The notes under the pieces are model-generated. The model ran no database searches. It was not told the DNA's origin and saw nothing but the letters and a program-made list of their open reading frames with translations. 64,000 bases of DNA from DATEOR01 sp046733475 (GTDB taxonomy: Bacteria; Actinomycetota; Thermoleophilia; Gaiellales; Gaiellaceae), in assembly GCA_046733475.1 (NCBI GenBank), contig JBKPPF010000008.1, positions 62,001-126,000 of the forward strand, given 5' to 3'. Of this stretch, positions 1 through 8,062 are shown piece by piece (position 1 is the stretch's first letter; every line of letters begins with the position of its first letter). Made by a program: the position numbers and the translations under genes.

Positions 1-357
1 CGGTTCCTCGGCGAGCCACCGTTCGCGAAGCCACTCGTTGTGGGCCCGGGCGAGCTCGGCCGCGCGGTAGGGACTCGGCATGAGCGAGACGAGCACCGCG
101 TCGTCCCCGTTCAGGATCCCGATCTCGGTGCCGCTGGGATCGAGGAGCTCGCGGCGGATGGTGTCCACATCGGAAGCCGGAAGGTGTCCGTTCTGCTCGA
201 CGTCGGCGCGGAACCAGGACGACGGGTGCACCCAGGAGTAGCCGGGTATCCCGAGCGACGGGCCCTGGCCGCGGAACCACTCGCGTTGAGCGGGATCGAC
301 GTAGCCGAGAAATTCCTCGACGTCCCCGACCTGCGGATGGATGTCGCAGTCGATCAC
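1..357 (-). CDS. Amidohydrolase-family metal-dependent hydrolase, N-terminal part (truncated by window edge)
   Basis: The reverse strand reads open from a GTG at 357 to the window edge, giving 119 codons that begin V-I-D-C-D-I-H-P. An Asp-x-His pair in the first ten residues (D5, H7) is the first metal-ligand motif of the amidohydrolase-2 (ACMSD-like) TIM-barrel family, which hydrolyses or decarboxylates small organic acids. Only the N-terminal third is present, so the distal His and Asp ligands cannot be checked. It is divergent from the serine hydrolase, with 24 bp between the two starts. Family assignment rests on this N-terminal pattern; substrate unknown. Confidence 0.7.
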   Translation of the reverse strand, partial: MIDCDIHPQVGDVEEFLGYVDPAQREWFRGQGPSLGIPGYSWVHPSSWFRADVEQNGHLPASDVDTIRRELLDPSGTEIGILNGDDAVLVSLMPSPYRAAELARAHNEWLRERWLAEEP

Positions 358-381
358 GAGGAAGACGATAGTCCACCCACC

Positions 382-1683
382 ATGCCGTTCTCCACCGACG
401 ACCAGCTTGCCTGGCTCGGCGACTTCCTCAAACGCCGCGGGCTTCCCGGAATGGCGGTAGCGGTGACGAACCGCGAGGGCGAGTACGCGTTTCTCGCGAA
501 AGGGTGGGCCGAGCTGCGGAAGCGGCCGATCGAAGAGGACACGCTCTTCGAGCTCGGCTCGATCGGGAAGACGTTCACGGCGGTCGTCACGCTCCAGCTC
601 GCCGACGAAGGCCTCTTGTCGCTGGACGCGCCGGTCACCGACTACCTGCCCTGGTTCGAGGTGCGCTCGAAGTTCGCCCCGATCGCGATCGAGCATCTGC
701 TTTTGCACTCCGCCGGGCTCGTTCGGGGAACCGAGGTGACCGCCGACTCGCGCTTCGACGTCTGGGCGCTCCGCGACACGGAGACAGGATTCGCGCCTGG
801 CGAGCGCCACTACTACTCGAACGTGGGCTATCGCACCCTCGGCTACGCGCTCGAGACTGCAGCCGGGGTGCCGTATCCCGAGCTCCTGCGCGACCGCATC
901 CTGGAGCCGATCGGCCTCGAGCACACGGTGCCGGAGATCACGGTGGAGATCCGCGACCGGGTGGCGGTCGGCTACGACCGGCTACACGACGACCGCACGC
1001 CGAATCCTTCCGACCCGCTATTCCCCGCGGCCTGGGTCGAGACGGGGACGGCCGACGGCTGCCTCGCCTCGAACGCGGCGGATCTGGCGGCTTTTGCCCG
1101 TCATCTCCTTGGCGGGCCGGCGGAAACACTCACCTCGGGCCCGCTACTCGACTCGGGCTACGGATGGAGCTACGGCTACGGACTCGAGCGGAAGGGAAGC
1201 CTGTTCGGGCACGGGGGGTCGATGCCCGGCTTCGCCTCTTCGATGCTCGGCGACCTCGACTCCGGCTTTGTGGTCGCAGCGCTCATGAACGGGCCGGACG
1301 AGCACAACGCGACGGAGGTCGTAGCGCGCTTCGTGCTCGATCTGCACCGAGGAGCCGACCCGGAGCCTCCGGGTGACCCGGAGCCGTGGCCTCCGGGCAG
1401 CCCTTCGGCGCCCGAGCTCCAGGAGTATGCCGCGCTCTACGGTCGCTACCGGAGCTACAACCCGTGGATGCCGGGCTTTCGGGTCGAGCAGCGCGAGAGC
1501 GGGCTCACGGCGCAGATGGCGTGGGGAGACGACAAGCCGCTCACCCGGCTCGGCGCGGCCGAGTTTCGCGTCGGGAGCGACGAGTGGTCGCCGGAGCGAC
1601 TCCGCTTCGACGCCGTCGTGGACGGCCGCGCCCTGCGCGCGAACCTCTCGGGGGAGACGTACTACAGAAGCGACTTCGATTAG
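382..1683 (+). CDS. Serine hydrolase of the beta-lactamase class C / penicillin-binding-protein fold
   Basis: The 433-residue protein shows all three motifs of the family: S60-I-G-K63 (nucleophile Ser and general-base Lys), Y145-S-N147, and H277-G-G. These enzymes act as D-aminopeptidases, esterases or DD-peptidases. No signal peptide is seen, so a cytosolic esterase or peptidase is more likely than a secreted beta-lactamase. The ATG at 382 is chosen because upstream in-frame codons overlap the divergent amidohydrolase and homology begins here. A tail after about residue 330 resembles the lipocalin-like C-terminus of such hydrolases. Substrate is not predictable. Confidence 0.85.
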   Translation: MPFSTDDQLAWLGDFLKRRGLPGMAVAVTNREGEYAFLAKGWAELRKRPIEEDTLFELGSIGKTFTAVVTLQLADEGLLSLDAPVTDYLPWFEVRSKFAPIAIEHLLLHSAGLVRGTEVTADSRFDVWALRDTETGFAPGERHYYSNVGYRTLGYALETAAGVPYPELLRDRILEPIGLEHTVPEITVEIRDRVAVGYDRLHDDRTPNPSDPLFPAAWVETGTADGCLASNAADLAAFARHLLGGPAETLTSGPLLDSGYGWSYGYGLERKGSLFGHGGSMPGFASSMLGDLDSGFVVAALMNGPDEHNATEVVARFVLDLHRGADPEPPGDPEPWPPGSPSAPELQEYAALYGRYRSYNPWMPGFRVEQRESGLTAQMAWGDDKPLTRLGAAEFRVGSDEWSPERLRFDAVVDGRALRANLSGETYYRSDFD

Positions 1684-1696
1684 GGACGAAAGACGC

Positions 1697-1717
1697 CAAG
1701 TAACAGTCTGTTACTTG
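1697..1717. repeat. 21-bp perfect palindrome, copy 1
   Basis: A perfect inverted repeat centred on 1707 with a single central T; the inner 17 bp read AGTAACAGTCTGTTACT. It is AT-rich against its surroundings and lies 13 bp after the serine hydrolase stop, in a convergent intergenic gap. No T-run follows on either strand, so it is not a classical intrinsic terminator. The same 17-bp core recurs 89 bp downstream. Confidence 0.8.
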
Positions 1718-1785
1718 TTCGGAGGCAAGCCAAATACCACTTGGCCCTAGGCGTCGAGGCTGAAAGAAAGTGCGACGAACCAGGT

Positions 1786-1806
1786 CTAGTAACAGTCTGT
1801 TACTAG
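1786..1806. repeat. 21-bp perfect palindrome, copy 2
   Basis: Second copy of the AGTAACAGTCTGTTACT core, centred on 1796, again a perfect 21-bp palindrome but with different outermost base pairs (CT..AG instead of CA..TG). It ends 7 bp before the stop codon of the CocE-like hydrolase on the minus strand. Conservation of the core with compensating outer pairs suggests selection for the palindrome (protein site or hairpin). Function unknown. Confidence 0.8.
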
Positions 1807-1813
1807 GTGATCC

Positions 1814-3796
1814 TCAGACGTTGTCGCGCGGGAAGTCGAACGACCAGGAGCGCGTGACCACGACTTCGCCGTTTTCGTTGACGTCCAGGCTCGCCTCGAC
1901 ATGGAAGACCTCCGCGTCGCAGGTCATCGAGCTCGTGACCTCGGCACGCGTCTGCCAGTCGCCGCGACCCATATCGGAAGCGGCGCGGAACCGCACCTCG
2001 GCCGCCAGGGGATCGCCTTCGACGATCGAGTAGACGCAGTGGCTCGTGTCCCCCGAGTCGAGATCGATGTCGAGGAAGCGAAGCGACCCGCCGAGCGCCC
2101 AGTCGAAGACCTGCTCGACGCGCCCTGTCGCATGTTCCTTGCAAAGGAAGCGCCCGCCGGTGTCGCCCTCGACCTGCTGGATCGCGAGGGGCGCGGAATG
2201 CTCGGGCTCCTCGAACGGCCGTAGCTCCCCGTCCTCCGCCCGCGGCTCCCGCACGGGAAGCACCAGCCGCCCACCGTGAACGGTCAGGGTCACCGGCTCC
2301 GGCGATGGCCATGCCCAGGGCCAGTAGGTCGGCGAAACGGCGACGCGCAGGCGGTGGCCGGCGGCGAAGGAATGGGCGATCACGTCGAGCGGCACGGTGA
2401 TCTCGTAGCGCCGCCCGGGCTCGAGTTGCTCCGGATGCTCGTGGCTCTCGCGGTGTGTCAGATTCAGGACTCCGCGCGTGACGAGGAGCGACGAACCGTC
2501 CGGCGCCACGTCACAGAGGCGAACGGCGACGAGTGCCTGCGGCCGGTCGACCTCGAGCCGGAGAACGGCCTGCGCATGCCCGAGGATCTCGAGCGGCCCC
2601 TCGAGGGGCTCGAAGTCCCACGTGAGCGAGACGGCGTCGTCGACGCGCTGGTCTCCGGCCAGGTCCGCGGACCCGCCTTCCGCGGTCCAGACGCCCGCCT
2701 CGACCCCGCACGTCTGCACGCCGAGGATGGACTGCGTCCCTCCCAGCTCCAGCGTCTCGATGCCGATGTTCGGCGACGGCCACTCCGGCTCGGCCACCCA
2801 TCGCCCCTCACGGACCTCGTAGAACGTCCGCGGGGGCGCCGAGTCCTGCATCCACGCACGGAGCATCGGCTCCTCCATGATCCCCGTGTCGATCCCCTTG
2901 AGCCAGTGATCCCACCAGCGGACGCACTCCTGGAGGAAGCCGATGCTCGGGCCGGGGAGCGCGTCGTCGGGGAAGGCGTGCGCCCATGGGCCGATCAGCC
3001 CCTTGCGCGGAACCGACAGCCCTTCCAGCATCCGCGGCACCGCGTTCGTGTAGCCATCGACCCAGCCGCCGACCGCGTAGACGGGGACGTCGATCGCGGA
3101 GTAATCCTCGCAGACCGAGCCGTGCTTCCAGTAGGCGTCGCGCCGCTGGTGCCCGAGCCAGGGCTCGATCCAGTTGTTCGCGCCTTCGAGCCGCCCGAGC
3201 CATGTCTCGCGCCACTCGTCGCCGTAGAGCCGAGGGTCAGGTGGGCGCGCGTTCCAGACCAGCATCGAGGAGGCCCAGTGGAGCATGTCGAGCGCCTCGA
3301 CACATCCGCCCCGGTAGTGGACGTCGTCGGCGTAGCGGTCGTCCGTCGACATCAGCGTCATGATCGCCTTGAGCCCGCGAGGGCGGAGCGCGGCGAGTTG
3401 GAGAGCGTTGAACCCGCCCCACGAGATCCCCCACATGCCTAGGCTGCCGTCGCACCACGGCTGCTCGCGAAGCCAGGCCATCACCTCGAGGCAGTCCACG
3501 TGCTCCTGCTCCGTGTATTCGTCCGTGAGGAGGCCGTCGGACTCGCCGGTGCCGCGCATGTCGACCCTTACCGTCGCGTAGCCGAAGCCCGCCACGTACG
3601 GCTGCCGGCGCGCATCGCGGATCGCCGTCCCGTCCACCTTGCGATATGGGAGGAACTCGAGGATGGCGGGAACCGGATCTGCCTCGGCATTCTCGGGGAG
3701 CCAGATCCGCGCCGCGAGGCGGCAGCCGTCGGAGAGCGTCAGCCAGGTGTGTTCGATCTCCCGGATCGGGCGCGGAAACTCGGTCCGGGTCGTCAC
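1814..3796 (-). CDS. CocE/NonD-family acyl hydrolase (X-Pro dipeptidyl-peptidase-like)
   Basis: This 660-residue protein has the alpha/beta-hydrolase nucleophile elbow G-I-S125-W-G-G after a W-C-D-G-S-L-G-M segment, and a jelly-roll C-terminal half typical of the CocE/NonD family (cocaine esterase, glutaryl-7-ACA acylase, Xaa-Pro dipeptidyl peptidase). Length fits the family (550-700). There is no signal peptide, so it probably acts in the cytosol on esters or amides. It is divergent from the TPP enzyme, 38 bp apart. A clear paralogue lies at 57358-59352 in this window, sharing the nucleophile region and the W-W-D-H-W-L-K-G segment. Confidence 0.85.
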   Translation of the reverse strand: MTTRTEFPRPIREIEHTWLTLSDGCRLAARIWLPENAEADPVPAILEFLPYRKVDGTAIRDARRQPYVAGFGYATVRVDMRGTGESDGLLTDEYTEQEHVDCLEVMAWLREQPWCDGSLGMWGISWGGFNALQLAALRPRGLKAIMTLMSTDDRYADDVHYRGGCVEALDMLHWASSMLVWNARPPDPRLYGDEWRETWLGRLEGANNWIEPWLGHQRRDAYWKHGSVCEDYSAIDVPVYAVGGWVDGYTNAVPRMLEGLSVPRKGLIGPWAHAFPDDALPGPSIGFLQECVRWWDHWLKGIDTGIMEEPMLRAWMQDSAPPRTFYEVREGRWVAEPEWPSPNIGIETLELGGTQSILGVQTCGVEAGVWTAEGGSADLAGDQRVDDAVSLTWDFEPLEGPLEILGHAQAVLRLEVDRPQALVAVRLCDVAPDGSSLLVTRGVLNLTHRESHEHPEQLEPGRRYEITVPLDVIAHSFAAGHRLRVAVSPTYWPWAWPSPEPVTLTVHGGRLVLPVREPRAEDGELRPFEEPEHSAPLAIQQVEGDTGGRFLCKEHATGRVEQVFDWALGGSLRFLDIDLDSGDTSHCVYSIVEGDPLAAEVRFRAASDMGRGDWQTRAEVTSSMTCDAEVFHVEASLDVNENGEVVVTRSWSFDFPRDNV

Positions 3797-3834
3797 TGCC
3801 TGGATCCTCTCATGCGGGGGGATAGGATCGCGCG

Positions 3835-5457
3835 GTGAGCGAAGCCGTCCGCACGCGCATCGGCGGCCACGTCGTCGTGGACGCCCTCGAGGCCCTCGGC
3901 GCCGAGACGGTCTTCGGCCTGCCCGGAGTCCACGCGCTGGGAATCTGGGAGGCGCTCCGCGGAAGCTCCGTCCGCTACGTCGGCTTCCGCACCGAGCTGA
4001 ACGCCGCCTTCGCGGCCGACGGCTACGCGCGCGCAGGCGGCAAGCCGGCTGCCCTGCTCCTCTCCACCGGCCCCGGAGCCCTGAACTCCCTGACGGGGCT
4101 CATGGAGGCGTCCAGCGCGCACGTCCCGCTCGTCGCGGTCGCGAGCCAGATCCCACGCGACCTGATCGGCCGCGGCCGCGGGTACCTCCACGAGCTGCGC
4201 GACCAGCGTGCGTCGTTCGAGCCGATCGTGAAGTGGTCGGCGCGGGCGCGAAGCGCCGAGGACGTTCCCGAGCTTATCGCCGAGGCCTGGCAACGGGCAC
4301 AGACACCGCCGAGCGGCCCGGTCTTCCTGGAGATCCCGGTGGACGTGCTGACGGGCGAGACCGATGTGCGTGCCGATGGTCTCGAAGGAAGCCCGCCCGC
4401 GCCGGTCGTACCGGACTCGTCTCTGCTCGACGAGGCGGCGGGGGTGCTCGCGGGCGCCGACTTGCCCCTGGTCTGGGCCGGAAGCGGCGTTCTTCGCTCG
4501 GGAGCCTGGGAGGAGCTGCGCGCCGTTGCCGAGACGGTGCGCGCCCCCGTCGTGACGTCGTACATGGGCAAGGGCGCCTTCCCCGAGGATCACGAGCTTT
4601 CCGCCGGGTCGGCCTGCGACGAGGCGGCATTCCGAGAGCTCGTCGAGGCCGCGGACGTGGTGCTCGTCGTCGGCTCCGAGCTCGGCGCCGAGACAACGCA
4701 GCAGTACGCGCTTCAGCTCGGCGGTCAGCTCGTCCAGATCGACGCGAACGAAGAGCGGGTCGGCAGCACCTTCCCCGCCCTCGGGCTCGTCGGCGACGCA
4801 CGGGCGACGCTCGCGGCCCTGCAGGAGCGCCTGCCGAGGCGGGAACCCGACGGCCGCGCGGAGCAACGCGCCCGTGCCGTCCGCGAGCGCATTGCGTCCG
4901 GACTCGACGAGCAGGGCCGGGAGCTCGAGCGCGGCCTGCTCGAATCGGTACGCGGCGCACTCCCACGAGACGCCGCAGCCGGCTGGGACATGACGATCCT
5001 GGCGTACTGGGCCGGCGCACACTTCCCCGTCCTCAGCCCGCGCCGCTTCCTCTACCCGCTCGGCTCGGGCACCCTCGGCTACTCCTGGCCTGCGGCACTC
5101 GGGGCCGCCGTGGCGCTCGGGCAGCCGACGCTCGCCGTCGCCGGAGACGGCGGCTTCCTCTACGGCCTCCAGGAGCTCGCGACGGCGCGCCAGTACGGCC
5201 TGCCTACCACGCTCTTGCTCGTCGACGACGGCGGCTACGGGATCCTGCGGGAGTACCAGCGCGACGCCTACGGCGAGACCTTCGCGGTCGACCTGGAGCA
5301 GCCGGACTTCCCCGAGCTCGCCCGTTCCTTCGGCGTCCCGGTCGAGTCGACGACCCCGGATGCGCTCGGGGAGGCGCTCCGCCGGGCGCTCGCCTCGGGC
5401 GGACCCGCGGTGGTCCACCTGCCCGCCCGCCTCGAGATGTGGACGTCGACGAGCTGA
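3835..5457 (+). CDS. Thiamine-pyrophosphate-dependent enzyme, acetolactate-synthase-like
   Basis: The 540-residue protein has the three-domain layout of the acetolactate synthase / benzoylformate decarboxylase superfamily: N-terminal PYR domain with catalytic Glu54 (in R-T-E-L-N), a central domain, and a C-terminal PP domain with G-D-G-G-F. The Mg-TPP motif ends D-D-G-G-Y-G where the classic family has N-N. It is not clearly biosynthetic acetolactate synthase, since no small subunit or ilv gene is adjacent. The start is GTG at 3835, divergent from the CocE gene. The aminotransferase begins 1 bp after its stop, so the two probably act together on a 2-oxo acid and an amino acid. Confidence 0.8.
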   Translation: MSEAVRTRIGGHVVVDALEALGAETVFGLPGVHALGIWEALRGSSVRYVGFRTELNAAFAADGYARAGGKPAALLLSTGPGALNSLTGLMEASSAHVPLVAVASQIPRDLIGRGRGYLHELRDQRASFEPIVKWSARARSAEDVPELIAEAWQRAQTPPSGPVFLEIPVDVLTGETDVRADGLEGSPPAPVVPDSSLLDEAAGVLAGADLPLVWAGSGVLRSGAWEELRAVAETVRAPVVTSYMGKGAFPEDHELSAGSACDEAAFRELVEAADVVLVVGSELGAETTQQYALQLGGQLVQIDANEERVGSTFPALGLVGDARATLAALQERLPRREPDGRAEQRARAVRERIASGLDEQGRELERGLLESVRGALPRDAAAGWDMTILAYWAGAHFPVLSPRRFLYPLGSGTLGYSWPAALGAAVALGQPTLAVAGDGGFLYGLQELATARQYGLPTTLLLVDDGGYGILREYQRDAYGETFAVDLEQPDFPELARSFGVPVESTTPDALGEALRRALASGGPAVVHLPARLEMWTSTS

Positions 5458-5458
5458 C

Positions 5459-6571
5459 GTGACGGACTGGAGCAGCCTTGTGCGCCCGTCGCTCGTCGGG
5501 CTCGAGCCCTACCGCCCCGGCCCCAGCCTGTCCGAGCTTCGGCGCGAGCACGGCCTCGACGAGATCGCGAAGCTGAACTGGAACGAGGATCTGTTCGGCC
5601 CGCTTCCCGGAGCCCTCGACGCGGTCAAGGACGAGCTTGCAAACGCCTGGATGTACCCGGAGCAGGCCTACAGCGACCTCCGTGAAGCCGTGGCGGGCTG
5701 GCTCGAACTTCCGCCGGAGACGATCGTCCCCGCACACGGGATCCAGGCGCTGATCGCGGCCGTCGCGCACACGTTCATCCGGGAAGGCGACACCGTGGTC
5801 GTGCCGCAGCCGACGTACGGCCTCTACGCGCAGGTGTCCGCGGGCTCGGGCGCGCGCGTCGTCCGCGTCCCCAACCGTGACTACCGCCTCGACCTTCCCG
5901 CCCTTGCCGACGCGGCGCGCAGCGAGGGCGCAAAGCTGGTCTGGGTCTGCGACCCGAACAACCCGACGGGATCGCTCGTCGAGCCCGTCGACTGGGCCGG
6001 TTTCCTGGACGCGCTCCCGGAGCCCGCGATCGCAGTCGTGGATGAGGCCTACCGCGAGTACGCCGACCCCGAACGACGCGTCGACAGGGAGCCCGACGTG
6101 CTGGCCGGCCGCCCTGTCGTTCTCCTTCGCACGTTCTCGAAGATCTTCGGCCTAGCCGGGCTCCGCCTCGGCTACGCGGTCGCGCATCCCGAGCTGGCGC
6201 CGTTCCTCGACGTCGTACAGGAGCCGTTCAACGTGAACCGCGCTGCACTCGCCGCCGGACGAGCCTGTCTCGCACACCCTGAGCAGATCGAGGAACGCCG
6301 CCGCCAGTCGGCCGAGGCGCGGGCCCTGCTCGCACGGCTCGTGGCCGACGAGGGAATGGAATCGCTCCCGTCCGAGGCGAACTTCCTCCTCGTCGAGGTC
6401 GGCGGAGACGACGCGGCCCTCGCCGGCGAGCTCGTCGTCCGCGGATTCCTCGTCAGACCGGGGAGCGAGTTCGGGCTCGACGGCTGGATCCGCGTCACGG
6501 TGGGGCCGCCGCCGCTGATGGAGCGCTTCGCCGCCGAGCTGGCAGCCGTCCGAGAAGGGGTGGGAGGCTGA
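5459..6571 (+). CDS. PLP-dependent class I/II aminotransferase, histidinol-phosphate aminotransferase-like
   Basis: The 370-residue fold-type I aminotransferase has the HisC-like layout: D-P-N168-N-P-T-G, D195 in V-V-D-E-A-Y, and the PLP Schiff-base lysine K228 in F-S-K-I-F-G-L-A-G-L-R-x-G-Y. The GTG at 5459 follows the TPP enzyme stop by 1 bp and is chosen over frames that run back into it. No other his gene is present, so a role in a catabolic or secondary pathway with the TPP enzyme is more likely than histidine synthesis. Its TGA lies inside the proposed start region of the enoyl-CoA hydratase. Confidence 0.85.
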   Translation: MTDWSSLVRPSLVGLEPYRPGPSLSELRREHGLDEIAKLNWNEDLFGPLPGALDAVKDELANAWMYPEQAYSDLREAVAGWLELPPETIVPAHGIQALIAAVAHTFIREGDTVVVPQPTYGLYAQVSAGSGARVVRVPNRDYRLDLPALADAARSEGAKLVWVCDPNNPTGSLVEPVDWAGFLDALPEPAIAVVDEAYREYADPERRVDREPDVLAGRPVVLLRTFSKIFGLAGLRLGYAVAHPELAPFLDVVQEPFNVNRAALAAGRACLAHPEQIEERRRQSAEARALLARLVADEGMESLPSEANFLLVEVGGDDAALAGELVVRGFLVRPGSEFGLDGWIRVTVGPPPLMERFAAELAAVREGVGG

Positions 6572-7326
6572 GTCTCGTCGACATCCGCCGCGAGGAACAG
6601 GTCTGCGTCCTGACGCTGCAGCGCGAGGAGAAGCTGAACGCACTCTCGGGCGCCATGGAACGCGAGCTTCTCGATGCGCTCGACGGAAAGGACGTCCGCG
6701 GCAGTCACTGCGTCGTCTTGACGGGCGCCGGAAAGGCATTCTCCACGGGCGCAGACATCAACGAGTTCGCCGAGGCGGGCGCCGCCTCAATCGCCGCCTA
6801 CTACGCGGACACTGGCGACGTCTACGAGCGCATCGCCGCGCTCCCCATGCCGACGATCGCGGCCATCCACGGCTGGTGTCTCGGCGGGGGGCTCGAGCTC
6901 GCGCTCGCGGCGGACTTCCGCATTGCCGACGAGACCGCGGCGTTCGGCCTCCCTGAGGTCGAGCTCGGCATCCTGCCCAGCTCGGGAGGCGCCTATCGGC
7001 TCGTCCGACTGCTCGGGCCCGGGAAGGCGAAGGAGCTGATGCTTCTGCGCCGCCGGTTCGATGCGTCTGAGGCCCTCGCCTTCGGCGCCGTCACGGAGGT
7101 CGTCTCGGAAGGGAATGCGCTCGATCGCGCGCTCGAATGGGCGGCGGAGCTCGCCGCCCTACCCCCGCTCGCCGTCGAGACGATCAAGCGCGCCGCCGAC
7201 CTCATCCCCGAAGCCTCGCGGGAAGCCGCGATGCTGATCGAGCGCCTCGGCTACGCCGCTCTGGCGCAGACCGACGAGGCCACGAAAGCGGTGGACGCCT
7301 TCACACGTCGAGACCGCCGTCCATGA
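6568..7326 (+). CDS. Enoyl-CoA hydratase/isomerase (crotonase family), apparent CTG start
   Basis: The crotonase fold is clear: oxyanion-hole segment L-T-G-A-G-K-A-F-S-T-G-A-D, and both catalytic Glu residues with canonical spacing (E110 in G-G-G-L-E and E130 in F-G-L-P-E). Homology to the family's first beta strand begins about 29 codons before the first in-frame ATG (6655). No in-frame ATG, GTG or TTG lies between the aminotransferase stop and that point. The likely start is CTG 6568 in a CTGA overlap, after a purine-rich GAAGGGGTGGGAG. It hydrates 2-enoyl-CoA or isomerises. It converges with and overlaps the SDR by 26 bp. Confidence 0.8.
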   Translation: MSLVDIRREEQVCVLTLQREEKLNALSGAMERELLDALDGKDVRGSHCVVLTGAGKAFSTGADINEFAEAGAASIAAYYADTGDVYERIAALPMPTIAAIHGWCLGGGLELALAADFRIADETAAFGLPEVELGILPSSGGAYRLVRLLGPGKAKELMLLRRRFDASEALAFGAVTEVVSEGNALDRALEWAAELAALPPLAVETIKRAADLIPEASREAAMLIERLGYAALAQTDEATKAVDAFTRRDRRP

Positions 7327-8062
7327 CGACGGTCGTCCCCGTCACGTAGGCGCCGCCCGCCGAGGCGAGGAACGCGATGAGCGCGGCCGCCTCCTCGGGA
7401 GTCCCGAGCCGGCCGAGCGGGACTTCGCGCTCCCACTCCGCGACTCGCTCGGGTCCATAGGCGTCGAGCCCCTCCGTGGCGATGTTGCCGAGCGCGACAC
7501 AAACCGTACGGATTCCGTGCTCGCTCCATTCCAGCGCGAGGCTCCCCACGAGGTTCTCGACCGCCGCGCGCGCCGCGGCCGCATGCGCCATCTCGGCCAT
7601 CCCGCGCCGAGGGCTGAAGCCGATGAAGACGACCACACCGTCCTTGTTCGGGATCATCGAACGCTCGGCCACCGTGCGCGTGAGATCCCAAACGGCGTCG
7701 ACCGCGAGCCTGTGAACGGCACGCCAGCCGTTCAGCGAGATTTGCTCCGCCGGCGCGAGGAATTGCCCGCCTGCGTTGTTCACGAGCACGTCGATCCGCC
7801 CGAAGCGCTCGAGTGCCCGGTCGACGAGCGCGGCGACCTGCTCTGGCTCGCGCACGTCGGTGGAAACGGCGAGGCACTCCTCCCCGAGCTCGGCCTGAAC
7901 GGCCTCCAAGGGATCCGGCCGGCGGCCGCAGACGACGACCTTTGCGCCGGTCCTCGCCAGCTCCACCGCCGTTGCGCGACCGATCCCGGTCCCGCCTCCT
8001 GTGACGAGCGCGACTCTGCCGGCGTTCGCATCCGGAGCGAGAGGCGAGCGGAAATTGGTCAT
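7301..8062 (-). CDS. Short-chain dehydrogenase/reductase with degenerate active site (dienoyl-CoA-reductase-like)
   Basis: This 253-residue Rossmann protein has T-G-G-G-T-G-I-G at 21-28 and N-N-A-G at 95-98 for NAD(P) binding. The usual Y-x-x-x-K pair is replaced: R165 aligns with the Lys, and the Tyr position is Ala161, preceded by His160. 2,4-dienoyl-CoA reductases of the SDR fold also lack this Tyr, and the following A-L-E-W segment resembles them. It may be a reductase of unsaturated acyl-CoA or a non-canonical SDR. Start ATG 8062 overlaps the upstream gene in ATGA. It is the last gene of the ligase-hydratase-dehydrogenase operon. Confidence 0.8.
   Translation of the reverse strand: MTNFRSPLAPDANAGRVALVTGGGTGIGRATAVELARTGAKVVVCGRRPDPLEAVQAELGEECLAVSTDVREPEQVAALVDRALERFGRIDVLVNNAGGQFLAPAEQISLNGWRAVHRLAVDAVWDLTRTVAERSMIPNKDGVVVFIGFSPRRGMAEMAHAAAARAAVENLVGSLALEWSEHGIRTVCVALGNIATEGLDAYGPERVAEWEREVPLGRLGTPEEAAALIAFLASAGGAYVTGTTVVMDGGLDV

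Noticed and set aside
382..1683. Beta-lactam resistance gene
   Set aside because: Motifs are those of the broad class C-like serine hydrolase group; no signal peptide and no resistance context.
3639..5462. A long plus-strand frame over the TPP enzyme
   Set aside because: Arg-rich shadow of the TPP gene in another frame; the real frame has full TPP motifs.
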